A stretch of 64,000 nt of DNA, taken from positions 12,580,428 to 12,644,427 of the forward strand of contig OZ025280.1 in assembly GCA_964019165.1 (NCBI GenBank). Reading direction: 5' to 3'. A program made the position numbers and the translations under genes. The notes below the pieces were generated by a model. That model saw only the letters and a program-made list of their open reading frames with translations. It ran no database searches and had not been told where the DNA came from. This DNA comes from Mastigias papua. Lineage: Eukaryota > Cnidaria > Scyphozoa > Rhizostomeae > Mastigiidae. Below, one piece after another: positions 51,268 to 62,454 of the stretch. Numbering within the stretch: position 1 is the stretch's first letter; each line of letters begins with the position of its first letter.

Positions 51268-53358
51268 ATGGAAGACTTTAAACGAAGAATTAGACTTCGC
51301 TGGTTTTTCAAAGATAGAACAAATGACGTTACTGGAACTAATAAATTTAAAGTTAAATCTTCTTGGGATCCTCCTAAAGGTGACCCTTTGCTTGAATCTT
51401 ATCTTTCTCTTGTGGAGAAGAGGGTACTGTCCGTTTCAGCGGAGGGTAAGTCCTATCCTAATCTTTCTCATTCTGAGCTGTCTGCTCTTAAGTTTTTGAA
51501 ATCTGATTTTGATTTAGTTATTAAGGAAGCGGATAAGGGGTCAGCTGTGGTTGTATGGGACAGGGGGGATTATGGTACAGAAGCTGCCCAACAATTGGAT
51601 GATAGGCAGGTTTATGAGGAAGTTGAGGTGGACCCCACTGTAGAATTGGGTAAGACCATACATGATAGGCTAAAAGAATTAAGGGAGGAGGACCCGGGGT
51701 TAGAAGAGGTGACTGGTTACTTGGAGGTTAATGATTCTAGGCTAGGTAGGTTTTATCTTTTACCTAAGATCCACAAGGGTCTTAGTAGCGTTAAGGGGCG
51801 TCCAGTCATCTCTAATTGTGGTAGTATAACAGAGCATATATCGGAGTATTTAGATCACCACCTCAATCCGTTGGTCAGCTTCACTAGGTCTTACGTTAAG
51901 GATACTAACCACTTTTTAGCTAGGCTAGGTAAGTTAGGTAGCATACCGGATGGGGCTTTTCTCTGCACTGTTGATGTAGTAGGGCTTTATCCCAGTATAC
52001 CCCATGGGGAGGGTCTTGAGGCCATGAGGGAAGCACTGGGTAGGAGGGTTAATCCAACCGTGGCTACTGACACCCTGGTTGGGTTGGCATCCCTGGTCCT
52101 TAAAAATAACTATTTTGAATTTAACGATAAGATATATAGGCAAAAGTTGGGAACGGCGATAGGCATGAAGTTCGCTCCGGCCTATGCTAATCTCTTTATG
52201 AGTGGGTTGGAAGAGAGGTTGTTGGAGGCTTCGGCGGACAAACCACTAGTCTGGATGAGGTTCATCGATGATGTTTTCTTCATTTGGACACATGGGGAGG
52301 AAAAACTGAAGCTTTTCATCAACTTTCTCAACAGTAGCCACGACAATATCAAATTTACAAGCGAGTATTCCCGGGAAACCATAAGTTTTTTAGATGTCCA
52401 GGTCACTATGGGAGAGGGGGGAGTCCTAACGACAGATTTGTTTTGCAAACCAACTGATACTCATCAGTTCTTGCATAAGAAATCGTGTCATCCGTGGCAT
52501 ACTAAGAAGGCGATTCCTTATAGCCAAGCCCTTAGGTATCGTAGGATTTGTTCGGAGGATCGCCAATTTAGAGATAGGGTAGGTAATTTAGCTGGATGGT
52601 TAAAGGATAGGGGCTATGAAGAGTCAATAGTTAATGAACAGATAGACAGGGTACGTAGGTTAGATAGGGAGACTCTTCTAGCTGAGACAGACAGAGGACC
52701 CAATCCTGGGAGGGGGGATAGGATTCCATTAGTCATTACATACCATCCAGCGTTCAACAGTGTGGGGAAAACAATAAGGAGTCTCCACTCTATGCTTTCA
52801 AACTCAGAGGAGCATAGGGAGGTGTTTCCTGAACCTCCGGTCACTGCTTTTAGGAGATGTAAGAACCTTAAGGACCTGTTAGTTAGGGCTAGGCTGGCTA
52901 CTAACAAGAACTGTGATGAAAGGGGTTGTACTCGTTGTGAAAAGTCCAGATGTCAAGTGTGTAAATCTATGTCTGAAAGTGATAGTTTCTATTCCCACGC
53001 AACTAGTAAGGAGTATAAGATTAACTTTTCGTTTAACTGTGATTCGTCGGGTGTTGTGTATTTGTTTGACTGTGTTGTGTGTGGTGTTCAGTATGTGGGT
53101 AGCACTAACACGCCTTTTAGGCTTAGGTTTAATAATTATAAGGCGTGTTATCGTAAGTTTAGGTCAGGGTCTTCAGTTCCCCAGATGGACTTTTTCAGAC
53201 ATTTTTCTGAGGAAGGACATCATGGGTTCGTGGAAGACATTCGTGTCACTATAATTGATAGACTTATTGGGAGGGATAGGACACGTGAAAGTTTCTGGCA
53301 ACATAAGCTGGACACTTTCACACCCCGGGGTCTTAATGTCAAGGAAGTAGACGCATAG
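51268..53358 (+). CDS. Penelope-like RT with GIY-YIG endonuclease, 696 residues open
   Basis: N-terminus FKRRIRLRWFFKD and SSWDPPKGDP match the conserved start region of Penelope RTs, normally preceded by further residues; I therefore think the Met is internal and the copy truncated by some tens of residues. RT motifs are DKGSAVVVWDRGDY, YLLPKIHKGLSSVKGRPVIS, VDVVGLYPSIPHGEG (A) and RFIDDVFFIW (C). The linker GCTRCEKSRCQVCKS is the zinc region. GVVYLFDC and QYVGSTNTPFRLRFN form the GIY-YIG nuclease. These RTs are related to telomerase and prime at nicks. There is no internal stop, so it is the best candidate here for recent activity. Confidence 0.92.
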   Translation: MEDFKRRIRLRWFFKDRTNDVTGTNKFKVKSSWDPPKGDPLLESYLSLVEKRVLSVSAEGKSYPNLSHSELSALKFLKSDFDLVIKEADKGSAVVVWDRGDYGTEAAQQLDDRQVYEEVEVDPTVELGKTIHDRLKELREEDPGLEEVTGYLEVNDSRLGRFYLLPKIHKGLSSVKGRPVISNCGSITEHISEYLDHHLNPLVSFTRSYVKDTNHFLARLGKLGSIPDGAFLCTVDVVGLYPSIPHGEGLEAMREALGRRVNPTVATDTLVGLASLVLKNNYFEFNDKIYRQKLGTAIGMKFAPAYANLFMSGLEERLLEASADKPLVWMRFIDDVFFIWTHGEEKLKLFINFLNSSHDNIKFTSEYSRETISFLDVQVTMGEGGVLTTDLFCKPTDTHQFLHKKSCHPWHTKKAIPYSQALRYRRICSEDRQFRDRVGNLAGWLKDRGYEESIVNEQIDRVRRLDRETLLAETDRGPNPGRGDRIPLVITYHPAFNSVGKTIRSLHSMLSNSEEHREVFPEPPVTAFRRCKNLKDLLVRARLATNKNCDERGCTRCEKSRCQVCKSMSESDSFYSHATSKEYKINFSFNCDSSGVVYLFDCVVCGVQYVGSTNTPFRLRFNNYKACYRKFRSGSSVPQMDFFRHFSEEGHHGFVEDIRVTIIDRLIGRDRTRESFWQHKLDTFTPRGLNVKEVDA

Positions 53359-53795
53359 GATTATTATTTATTTGAGTTGGCTGGTTTATTCTATATGTAT
53401 TCACTATTTATCCTGCTCTTTTAATTTTATGTTATGGTTTCTACTTTTATTCAGTTATGCTTGTCTATTAAATTATTTAGGTCGCACCTTTTCTTACGAT
53501 ATCTCTCTCCTCTCAATACCGTCCTTTCTAGGTCATATTGGGTTTCCTTTTCATTTTATGTTACTTCACACCCACTTTGTTCTCGCATGGTTTTCTCTAT
53601 ACCCCGCTGGGACGGTAGGTATCAGCTTCTCCAACACCCTTTTCTCTTATGTTAAATATAATTTCCCTTCCATTCAATTTCAAATGCTATCCATTGTAAG
53701 TCCAGTTTCATTGTGTAAAGTGTTCTATTGTCGTAAGTTAATTAGATATTGTTCCTTTGTTTTTATCGTTATATATGCGCTGTATGTACCTGGAA

Positions 53796-53840
53796 TGTTA
53801 TAACTGATGAAGGCTTGTGCCGAAACGTTTTAAAAGTTGG
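53796..53840 (+). ncRNA. Hammerhead-ribozyme-like motif, Penelope copy C
   Basis: CTGATGA (53804-53810), stem AGGC-TTGT-GCC, and GAAAC (53822-53826), followed by TTTTAAAA. The core is intact. Confidence 0.58.
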
Positions 53841-53855
53841 AATGTTTTCTTGAGG

Positions 53856-53962
<107 letters not shown>

Positions 53963-53974
53963 CTCAGTAGCTTG

Positions 53975-54205
53975 CATATATACGCATAGCATAATACTGT
54001 ATAGCACAGTACAGTATAGAATAGCATGGTATAGCATAGTACATTACAGTATAGCATAGTACAGTATATCATAGTACAGTATGGTATAGTACAGCACAGC
54101 ATAGCACAGTACAGTATAGCACAATAGAGTATAGCATAGTACAGTATAGCACAGCATAGTACAGTAGAGCATAGTGCAGTACAGTATAGCACAGTATAGT
54201 GCAGT
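53975..54205. repeat. Degenerate 5-bp minisatellite (CATAG/TACAG)n
   Basis: A long run of TAGCA/TACAG pentamers with many point changes, following the TA run. It contains no gene. It may have grown from the flank of the microsatellite. Confidence 0.9.
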
Positions 54206-54675
54206 CCCAAGCTGGTGATTATATAGTTATGTTTTGGTTACGTAGAGACATGCAGCTGCTGCAACATGACTCGATGGGTAGAAAATCATGACTTTTGTTG
54301 TTTCGTCACTTTTGGGTTTTTACCCTGCTATATGTAAAATTTATTGGAGATTTTACTGTATGCTATCAATTCTTGCTTGGGATTGTGTACAACGCAAAAC
54401 TATTTAGTTATACAACATGCAGTGTAAACCGGAAGGGAGATTTCCTTACAATTTTCTATGGAGATGCATGATTTTTTGCCTTAACCCCCTGAAATAGCCA
54501 AGCTTCTTGCTTGAAGTGTGTTCTACCCATGTCTTGCACTAGACTCCCTGCATATCCCATAATGCAGCAGGAGACCTTTGTAAATATGCATGCTAAGCTT
54601 TGGTTCCTATGTTGATCAGTAGTGAAACTAACATTGTCAACTTGGAGCCTTTCTCTAGCAAATAAACTTTGAATC
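54206..54675. other. Upstream region of Mutator-like element
   Basis: No coding domain on either strand. It is probably the 5' flank or terminal region of the transposon whose gene begins at 54676. No inverted repeat partner was found near 60 kb. Confidence 0.4.
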
Positions 54676-54913
54676 ATGCCACGAGCAAAGAAAAATAGTT
54701 TTAAAGATACACAACGACAGTTTATGAGAGTAAATGAAAGTGGTGGGAAAGTCAGTGAAACAGTAAGTGCCAAGAAACTTGGATCAGCTAATCGTCCTAG
54801 GCGATTTTCCAAGCCCATTGCTTGCAATGATTTCGTTGCAATGGAAGGGAGCAGAGTGGTTGACATGGGACTACTACAGGATGCATTAGCAAAAGCTCAC
54901 ATTTGGTCTAAAG
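54676..54913 (+). pseudogene. Mutator-like transposase, first exon
   Basis: Encodes an N-terminal segment (MPRAKKNSFKDTQRQFMRVN, RRFSKPIACNDFVAMEG) ending at an AAAG/GTATTT splice donor. It is basic and probably nuclear. The next exon appears after 3.5 kb at 58417, with the LTR retrotransposon lying in the intron. I join them because donor and acceptor are good and the domain order fits. I am less sure of the family than of the exon. Confidence 0.6.
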
Positions 54914-55096
54914 GTATTTAATGTTGTTTACTTATCCTTGTCCAATTTGCTTCCTGACAAGTCTCTAACTCCAATGTAGTCTGTTTCTCACCAAAGCTGA
55001 AGTGTAACTACTGCCTTGCCTAAATGGACTTGATAATCAGAAACAGTCTTTCACTGTGAAAATTCAAACTAGAAACTTATTTGCACATGTAGAAAA

Positions 55097-55350
55097 TGTA
55101 AAAGTTGATAAAATTTATATAAATCCTCTTATCTGCCTATCGAACGAAAACAACAACACACACACGTGTAAACACTCTCATTATATCACCTGTCAAACCC
55201 AACATACAACTCCCAAGTGGGTACAAAACACCAACTCTCCCTACAAAGAAGACAGCACAAAACAACAAGCCCTAAGTATAAAAACTGTCTGACACAATAC
55301 CTAACTCCTGAGTCGACACCAAACAATGAACCAATGTTGCACGCACAACA
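55097..55350 (-). repeat. LTR (3' LTR of minus-strand element)
   Basis: 254 bp, TG...CA, similar over its whole length to 58064-58317 with scattered substitutions. GAAAA at 55092-55096 precedes it. Confidence 0.92.
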
Positions 55351-55438
55351 TGCCTCCCTGATCTAAAAATCATATACTACTTTTATTTACAACAACAACA
55401 ACATGAAAATACAACTGGTTTAAGAATCCATCTCATAG

Positions 55439-56335
55439 TCAATGCTCTTCTTCCAATGCAGTCCTGATCGACAAATCTTCATCTGAATCATTTCTCGGAT
55501 GAACGATTGGCCTGAGATCCAAAATATGACGTGCCATGCCATCGACAGATATATCATTTCTAGAAGTTATATCCTTTACATGACCTTTTTGCCATTTTGT
55601 AGTACAATGGGCATTGGGTGGTTTTACCCACACCTAATCCCCAAGTTCCACACTTGCCTGTTTTACCAAATAAGTGCTAGTAGGTTCACTTAATGGGCAT
55701 CTCCAATCGTATGTAAATAGCTCCCTTTTATGGTATCAAATGTTGGTCACAAGATCTTGGTGTTATGTTATACCAAAAAACTGCCTCCTGAGGTGTGATG
55801 TTACTTCTGTCTGCAATAGTTTTAAATGTCCAATGATTTCTGTCAATAATACCATTTCCACTAGCCCTATATGCCACTCTAAAATATGAGTTCACTTTCC
55901 ATCCATTTAATAAATCCACTAAGCGAGAAGAATGGAAAGTAGCACTGTTATCCATTAGTACCTCATCAACAGGTCCCCTCTCCAGAAAAACTTCATTTTA
56001 AATATTAACAATTTCTTCAGCTGTTTCTCCTTTAAGTGTCCTCCGAATTGCAAAATGTGATGGACCACAATCAATCATTGACAAATATGGTATTTGTCTA
56101 TAATGGGTAACATCAAGTGCCATTCGTGACCAATTCGTACAAATCCCAGTTTCACCCTTGCTGTGCATCACAGGAGCAGGATCTATTGTCTGACATCTTT
56201 CACAGTGCTTGACTACTTTCTTTACCTCTGCCTTTGTTATCGTTGGGTCTATTTTTCTAGTAACGTAAAGTGTTCTATCTACACCCATGTGGTGTTTGTT
56301 ATGACCTTCAGCTATATCTAAACTATCACATCACA
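55439..56335 (-). pseudogene. LTR retrotransposon integrase, broken
   Basis: Frames 56288-55998, 55955-55728 and 55633-55439 give the integrase order. A zinc-binding part (VKHCERCQTIDP) comes first, then the core with MALDVTHY (first Asp), MIDCGPSHFAI, VLMDNSATFHS (second Asp) and SGNGIIDRNHWT, where the catalytic Glu reads Asp. EAVFWYN and a C-terminal tail follow. Stops and frameshifts separate the parts. It is typical of invertebrate Gypsy-type elements. Confidence 0.82.
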
Positions 56336-56629
56336 TATTAGAGCCATTTTGTGCATCCTATTCAAATTTTAACCACTCTTTGCATACCCTCGTTAAACTA
56401 TCAGCTTTATTCTTGTGTGTTGGAACAAGTGTGGCGTGAAGGGTAACATCAAAACCATTAAGTAGATCTCGCAAAAGTCCTAGACGGCGTTTTATAACCA
56501 TTACAGATGCCCCTTTTGTTTGCACTCTTATCATTACTGATAACAGTCTTTACCCATCCTACAACAGTTGCTGAATCAGTTTTTGAGGTCCCATTACAAT
56601 GCTAAAGTAAGTCCTTTCAATACTGCTTC

Positions 56630-57915
56630 TAGCTCTGCAACATTGATGTGATTAAAACCTTCCTTCTTTCTGAGCCAAGCAGCATCTTCAACAGTGACAC
56701 CATTCATTTCCAATAAAACACCAGGAGCTAATGAGCTAGCATCACACCAGATAATACCAGAATTACTCTATTGCACATGCCAGATTCCTTTCACAGGGTC
56801 CTCTTTGTTCACTCACTCTAAAACATCTTGTAACATGTACACAGCGTCCTCTGCAGCAAAATCTTCCCATCGACTCCCCTGTGCCTGTCTCTTAACAAAA
56901 CTACATGCCATACGGCCAGTCAACTTTCCACATATTGAAAATAATTCCCACCGAGCTGTGATATCTGGCAGCATTGGTAACTGATTACCTCTATAGAACA
57001 TCAAATCACCATTGACTACCTTCAGTCGCAAACCAAGTGCGGCACCACCTTCCAATGGCTCTGGTTGCTTAGTCACTAATCCAAATTTCTTCAAATGCTC
57101 AAGTAATCTTTGTGTAGATGCAATCTTCTCATCTACCAGTATGTCAATGATATATGAAGTAGTGGCCCTGTAGATCTGCTCATCCTTCTTCAGCACAGTT
57201 TTTACTATCTTTGACATACTTTGTGGAGCACAAGTTAACCCAAAACCCAGTCATGTGAGGCAATAGATCTGATCTTTGTATTCAACTAGTTGATACGGGC
57301 GCAATTTTTCATCTAGACAAATTTGCAAATGGGCTGATTGTAAATCAACCAAAGTAAGTCCATCCATTTATCTCCATTCACGAAGGGTCTCAGAGCACAC
57401 ATCAAGAACATCGTCACCAGTGTGACACTCCACACTTTTATTCAATTCTCAGTAATTGAGCACAGGGCGAACTTTATTTTTGGTAGGTTGTTCAACCACC
57501 ATAATGGGCAAAATTCCATTTTCTATCGAGCCATTCCAAGGAATCAAAAACCCTTCCTTTATCCATTGATCAACAGCCGTTTCAAATTTTTCTTTTTTAT
57601 TCCCTTCTAATACTTTCTTATACAATCCAAGTCTATTTTTAACACTGGTGGCTTCTTGTTCTTCCAAAACCATTCAACAGTCCAATATTCATCATTAACT
57701 GTAGCATAAAACTCTGTGTCCTCAATGACGCAAGTATCGTTACCAATAGGCAACTTTGAAACAGATTCCACACAAACATTAACTGCAGATTGAACATAAT
57801 GAAATTTAATTATTCCATTGCCCAGCATAACGCCTCCCAGTTGATTAATTGCATCAATACCCATCACAACATCAACTCCTTCAACTGTTTTGTCAACTAC
57901 AATTGCATCAACCAC
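56630..57915 (-). pseudogene. LTR retrotransposon protease and reverse transcriptase, broken
   Basis: Frame 57915-57607 holds the protease end (GVDVVMGIDAINQLGGVML). Frame 57673-57449 holds the RT start (AVDQWIKEGFLIPW, PIMVVEQPTKNKVRPVLNY). Palm sequence continues with lesions near 57260-57420. Frame 57217-56813 holds the connection and RNase H region (GAALGLRLKVVNGDLMFYRG, FSICGKLTGRMACSFVKRQ). The enzyme is dead. The RT YxDD region is within the damaged part and could not be read cleanly. Confidence 0.78.
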
Positions 57916-58034
57916 AATGCCAAATCAGTTATGTTCTGCAACTTTGCCACCAGCTGAATCTTTTCAAGCCATGCTAAGACAACGCCTTCACCGCTAAACG
58001 GTCGAACCATATCGCTTGTTACCTTAACTGACAT
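57910..58034 (-). pseudogene. LTR retrotransposon gag start
   Basis: From ATG at 58034-58032: SVKVTSDMVRPFSGEGVVLAW, the conserved beginning of gag in this type of element. After about 40 residues it runs directly into protease sequence, so an internal deletion has removed most of gag. Confidence 0.7.
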
Positions 58035-58063
58035 TGTGATAAATAAACAAGGCCGGGATAGCT

Positions 58064-58317
58064 TGCACAAGTTGATAAAATTTATATAAATCCTGTTATC
58101 TGCCTATCGGAGGAAAACAACAACACACACACGTAAACAATCTCATTATATCACCTGTCAAACCCAACACACAACTCCCAAGTGGGTACAAAACACTAAC
58201 TCTCCCTACAAAGAAGACAGCACAAAACAACAAGCCCTAAGTACAAAAACTGTCTGACACAATACGTAACTCCCGATTCAACACCAAACAATGAACAAAC
58301 TTTACGCATGCACAACA
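58064..58317 (-). repeat. LTR (5' LTR of minus-strand element)
   Basis: 254 bp, TG...CA, partner of 55097-55350. GAAAA at 58318-58322 follows it. Confidence 0.92.
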
Positions 58318-58416
58318 GAAAATAGACGTTAAAAGTATCAAAACATCATTTATAGTATACTAGAGCTTTAAGGCGGATATCAACCTTTGCCTATCTCCTT
58401 ACTTTTAATGTTGCAG

Positions 58417-59967
58417 GAAGCTTACTGTTGAGAGAGAAAGGTTCAGACAGGAGTGGGGTTTGTTCAACCCTCTATTTGATCTGCTCCATTTGTGAAAAGA
58501 AGGAACAATTTTCACATCCAAACAAACAGGAAAGAAGGAGGCTGAAATCAACAAATTGTCAACCTCTGCTGCTGTTGAAGTTGGCTTAGGAAGAGAAGGA
58601 CTTGCTGACATGCTTTCAATACTTGATGTGCCACCACCTGTGAGTGCTTCTAATTATGCCAATAATATTTCCAAGTTGTTGACCTCTGTGACATCTGTAT
58701 TTCATGAGCAAATGGCAATGGCTGCTCAAAAACTTCAAAGGATTGCCAATCAAGAATCTGAAGAAGTTGATGCTGATTCCATTGTTGTTATTGCTATGAC
58801 ATATGATGGCACATGGCCAAAGAGGGTTCACTGCAAACCATGGCATCGGAGGTATCATGTCTTCTGATTCAGGAGAGGTTCTTGATTTGCAATCGTATCA
58901 AAGGTCTGTCAAGCTTGCAAGCAGAACAAATCAGCTAAGGATTAGGTAGCCTTTGAGGAGTGGCAAGCAGATCACGTAGCCACTGGTGCTTGTCAACAGA
59001 ACTATGAGGGGTCCAGCCCAAAAATGGAGTCAGAAGCAGCACACAGGTTGTGGAGCAGGTCAATTGCTCTGCATAAGCTATGGTACAGCTGGATGATATG
59101 TGATGGGGATAGCTAAGCTCACCAAAGAATAAGTAAAGTGTATAGTGAATCTAACTCTGACATTGTTGAAAAGCTAGATTGTATTGGACATATGGGGAAA
59201 AGAAGGTACTGAGCTTTGAATGGAGTCAGACTCGCAACAAAAGGAAAGCTGTCAGATGGGAAGGCAGTAGGAGGGAGAAAAGGGCAACTCACTGAGCCTG
59301 TTATCAAAAGGCTGAGTGCGTTGTACAGAAATGCAATAAGGCAGAATGTGGATAGAGAAGCCAGGACACCTGAACAAAAGCAAAGAGGTGTTGAAAAGCT
59401 TCAAAAAAGTATTATGGCTGTATTGTATCATTCTGTAAAGCTACAAATCCTGAGGAAAGGCATCAGTTTTCCCCAGAAGATTCTTTGTGTAGATTAAAGC
59501 AAAGGGAAGAAAATATGGAGAGTACATATCATTTGGATCCTGTCATCTTGAATTTGCCAAATCCAGTTTTTGAAAGGCTGTCTGAATCCAAGTTGATGGA
59601 AAGATGCCTACCTGGGTTTTCTAAAAGCAGAATGACAGTTTTAATAGTCTAGTTTGGAAAAGAGCACCAAAACATGCATGGCATGGGCCAAAGTGGGTAC
59701 AAATAGCTGCTTACCTTGCAGCACTACATGTCAACTGTGGTACAAATGAGGCAAGGTCTAGTGTCATGCTTGCTGTGGACCTTGTACCTTCTCCATGGGC
59801 TGAAATCTCAGCTGAGAAAAAGGACCAAGAAAAGATTGTATGACGCTGAGTGCAAGGCAACAACAGAAGCCAAGAAGCACAGGCTGAGTTTGACATTTCA
59901 AAAGCAAACTGCAGAAGCATCTTCTATCAGGCAGGAGGGTACCACTTATGAGAGTGGTCTCTTGTAA
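58417..59967 (+). pseudogene. Mutator-like transposase, main part, broken
   Basis: Starts after a TTTTAATGTTGCAG acceptor. Pieces in order are EINKLSTSAAVEVGLGREGLADMLSILDVPPP (58540-58630), DADSIVVIAMTYDGTWPKRVH with the catalytic-type YDGTW block (58770-58830), SSDSGEVLD, the NYEGSS-like region near 59000, DGKAVGGRKGQLTEPVIKRLSALYRNAI (59216 on), and a C-terminal Cys/charged part. This matches animal Mutator-like transposase proteins. Several stops and frameshifts are present, so it is inactive. Confidence 0.68.
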
Positions 59968-60677
59968 TTGTATTACATAGTGACATTGAAGAACTTGTTG
60001 GTGCTAGACTGGGTTGTTGCCTTTAAGAAATTCATAATTTTTATGATTTTGAAGGTTTCACTAAGGCAGAAGAGGTAAACAACACTTTAAAGCCATTTTT
60101 CTCAAGTGTGGAATTATGGCTACCTGAAGGGCTTCAAACTGCTAAGGCTGTTCACAGTCATGAATTATACACGTCAAATTTGGACAAGATGTTCTTCACT
60201 AAATTTACTTTGTTTGTCATGAATTATACACGTCAAATTTGGACAAGATGTTCTTCACTAAATTTACTTTGTTTGTATTGAGAATTTTTGCACTTGGGCA
60301 TGACAAAAGGAGTCTGGGCCCGAGAAAACACGTTATTGTTAATATCTCGTCTTATATAATAGTTATTGAGATATGTCTCAATACACTTTTTTATTTGCAG
60401 TAAGTCATTCTATGTCCAAATTTCAGCTCATTATTCCAATCTATAGCACAGTAATAAGCTTTTTTGTATAAACCAATGAAGTGCTGTAAAAGTGCTTCCA
60501 AAGCAACAATCTACTTTTTTGTATAAACCAATCAAACGCTGTAGAAATGTTTCCATAGCAACAATCTAATATAATTGATATTTTTGACAAAAATTTTTAA
60601 AACTCCTTCATATGATATATATCAAAGTCCATTCCAGTGAATAGCAATGCAGTAAATAAGATTTCAAAATTGCACTG
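59968..60677. other. Non-coding region with local tandem duplications
   Basis: No coding domain. It contains a 58-bp direct duplication (60160-60276) and a diverged pair at 60458-60511 and 60515-60568 (TTTTTGTATAAACCAAT...AGCAACAATCTA). It probably includes the end of the Mutator-like element. Confidence 0.55.
60160..60276. repeat. 58-bp perfect tandem duplication
   Basis: The unit beginning CATGAATTATACACGTCAAA occurs twice in a row with no visible mismatch, so the duplication is recent or the assembly has collapsed or expanded here. Confidence 0.85.
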
Positions 60678-62084
60678 CTGTCATGTGCAAAAGTTTAAGA
60701 CCACCTGTTGTTTTTCATGATTGTCCTCATTGATTCAAAAAGTATGCAATTTGTCGAAAAGAAACCATCTGAAGTCATTGTACTAAAAGTTTATATAAAT
60801 CTAGAATATTAATGATGAAACCAATGCACTGCAGCTAGAAAATTATATAAATTGGCATGTGCACAGTATCTTTTCCTCCATGTGACTTTTTGCAACCATG
60901 GGTAAAAGAGCCTCTCTGATGGAAGTTCAGCGCAGTCAAATTGTTGTTCTACAAAGGCAGGGCATATCTGAGCGTGATATAAGCCAAAAAATTGGATGTA
61001 GCAAGACAGCTGTACATCAAGCAATAGTAAAGTTCAAAAACTTTTCCACATATGCCGATGTAAAGCGAAGTGGAAGACCACCTAAAGCTACCCCAAGAGA
61101 TGACCACATGATCCGTCGCATGGCAGTACGCTCTCCAACCAGCTCCTGTAGAAAGAGTAGGGGAGCACTGCTTTCTAAAGGTGTTGATATTCATACAAGT
61201 ACAATTAGTCATCGCCTTGTCAAACAATTTAATTTAAAATCGCATAAACCAGCTAAAAAACCCGACTTACAGCAGCCATGAAAACTAAGCGATTGCAGTT
61301 TGCAAAGAAGCATGTAACATGATGTGAAGAGCAATGGGCAAAAGTGTTGTTTTCTGATGAATCTACTATCCAATAGTTTGGAACTTGCAGGATGACAGTT
61401 AGAAGACCTCCTGGGAAACGATTTGATGAGCGGTACACCCAGCAAACTGTTAAACATCCTCCAAGCATCATGGTGTGGAAAGGGATGTCTGCAAAAGGAA
61501 GCACCGGCCTCTTCTTTTTGCCTCCAAACACTACCATGAATGGGCAAAAATATCTTGACTTGTTGAAAGAAAAGCTCCAATTTCACATGCAGTTTCATAT
61601 TTGTGATATATTTATGAAAGATGGTGCTCCTTGTCATCGTTCTACAATTGTGACAAATTTCTTGATGAAAAATGACATAAAAACTTGATTGGCCTGGCAA
61701 TAACCCTGATTTGAACCCAAGTGAAAATTTATGGACAATTCTAAAGGATAAAGTGGCAGAAAAGCAACCTACAAACTTGGAAAATTTGCAATCTGCTATC
61801 GAAGAAGTTTGGACACAGGAAATAACTGCCGAGTATTGTAAAAAACTTGTTTCAAGCATGCAACAGCGACTGAGGGCAGTTATAGCCAATAAGGGTGGAA
61901 ACACGAAATAGTGAACCCTAAGCCAATATCATTTATTATTTTTACTTTTTCAGTTAGTTTAAATCCATCTTGACCTAGAAAGCTGCAATATGTTGTGTTA
62001 ATGTTGAGAAGTATGGCATTTTTTGAATACAAGTGAATTTTTTCTGACTTTTTCATGGTGGTCTTAACCTTTTGCACATGACTG
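60678..62084 (+). mobile_element. Tc1/mariner DNA transposon
   Basis: A 1,407-bp element with inverted ends: TCATGTGCAAAAG then TTAAGACCACC on the left, mirrored at 62053-62084. TA follows the right end (62085-62086); the left TA is mutated. It contains one Tc1-type transposase gene with lesions. Confidence 0.9.
60898..61911 (+). pseudogene. Tc1 transposase (DD34E), broken
   Basis: The N-terminal paired-type helix-turn-helix domain (SLMEVQRSQIVVLQRQGISERDISQKIGCS) and the GRPP hinge lie in the first frame, which ends at 61281 after a small deletion. The catalytic part is spread over later frames: LFSDEST (first Asp, about 61355), MKDGAPCHRSTIV (second Asp, about 61620) and WPGNNPDLNPSENLW (Glu, about 61735). 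A stop follows FSDESTIQ, and another lesion lies near 61686. The spacing fits DD34E. Confidence 0.9.
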
Positions 62085-62454
62085 TATTTCACCCAGAAGT
62101 GGGGCCTTGAGACCTAGCAACTAATGTGAGAAAAAGGCAAAGAGATGATCATACTTTTTTATTTTTTGTCATGTTGCCCACATTCCTGAGGCCGTTTGCA
62201 AGCATTTCAGCATAGGTGCACTGAAAGTGTCAAAAGGTTGCGTTGCGTATGAGCATGAAAATGCATAAGGAAATGGAAATAAATACATGTGACACTGATG
62301 CAGGTCTCACATCATTTCTCAGTAGCTGTATCTATAGATGTATACACATATATATATTATTTAGAAATATATATGTATGCATCTATAGAGCTAAATTTAT
62401 TTATAAATGTATTGGAAGAACAAAAAGTATCTAATGTAGTGTTGTTGTCCTCTG
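62085..62454. other. Unassigned spacer between Tc1 and LINE
   Basis: No coding domain on either strand. It contains short TATATA tracts near 62345-62375. The small open frames here are not supported. Confidence 0.4.

Larger units (their letters stand above)
55097..58317 (-). mobile_element. Gypsy-like LTR retrotransposon, internally deleted
   Basis: A 3,221-bp element with 254-bp LTRs (55097-55350 and 58064-58317), each starting TG and ending CA. It is flanked by GAAAA 5-bp duplications (55092-55096, 58318-58322). Genes on the minus strand are gag start, protease, RT and integrase. It is shorter than a normal element: the gag middle is missing, with the gag start joined to the protease region. 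It lies in the intron of the Mutator-like transposase gene. Confidence 0.93.

Noticed and set aside
51268..53358. Claim that Penelope copy C is a complete, active element
   Set aside because: The frame is open, but its start lies 31 bases from the head-to-head junction and the usual N-terminal residues before the RRLRL-type block are missing.
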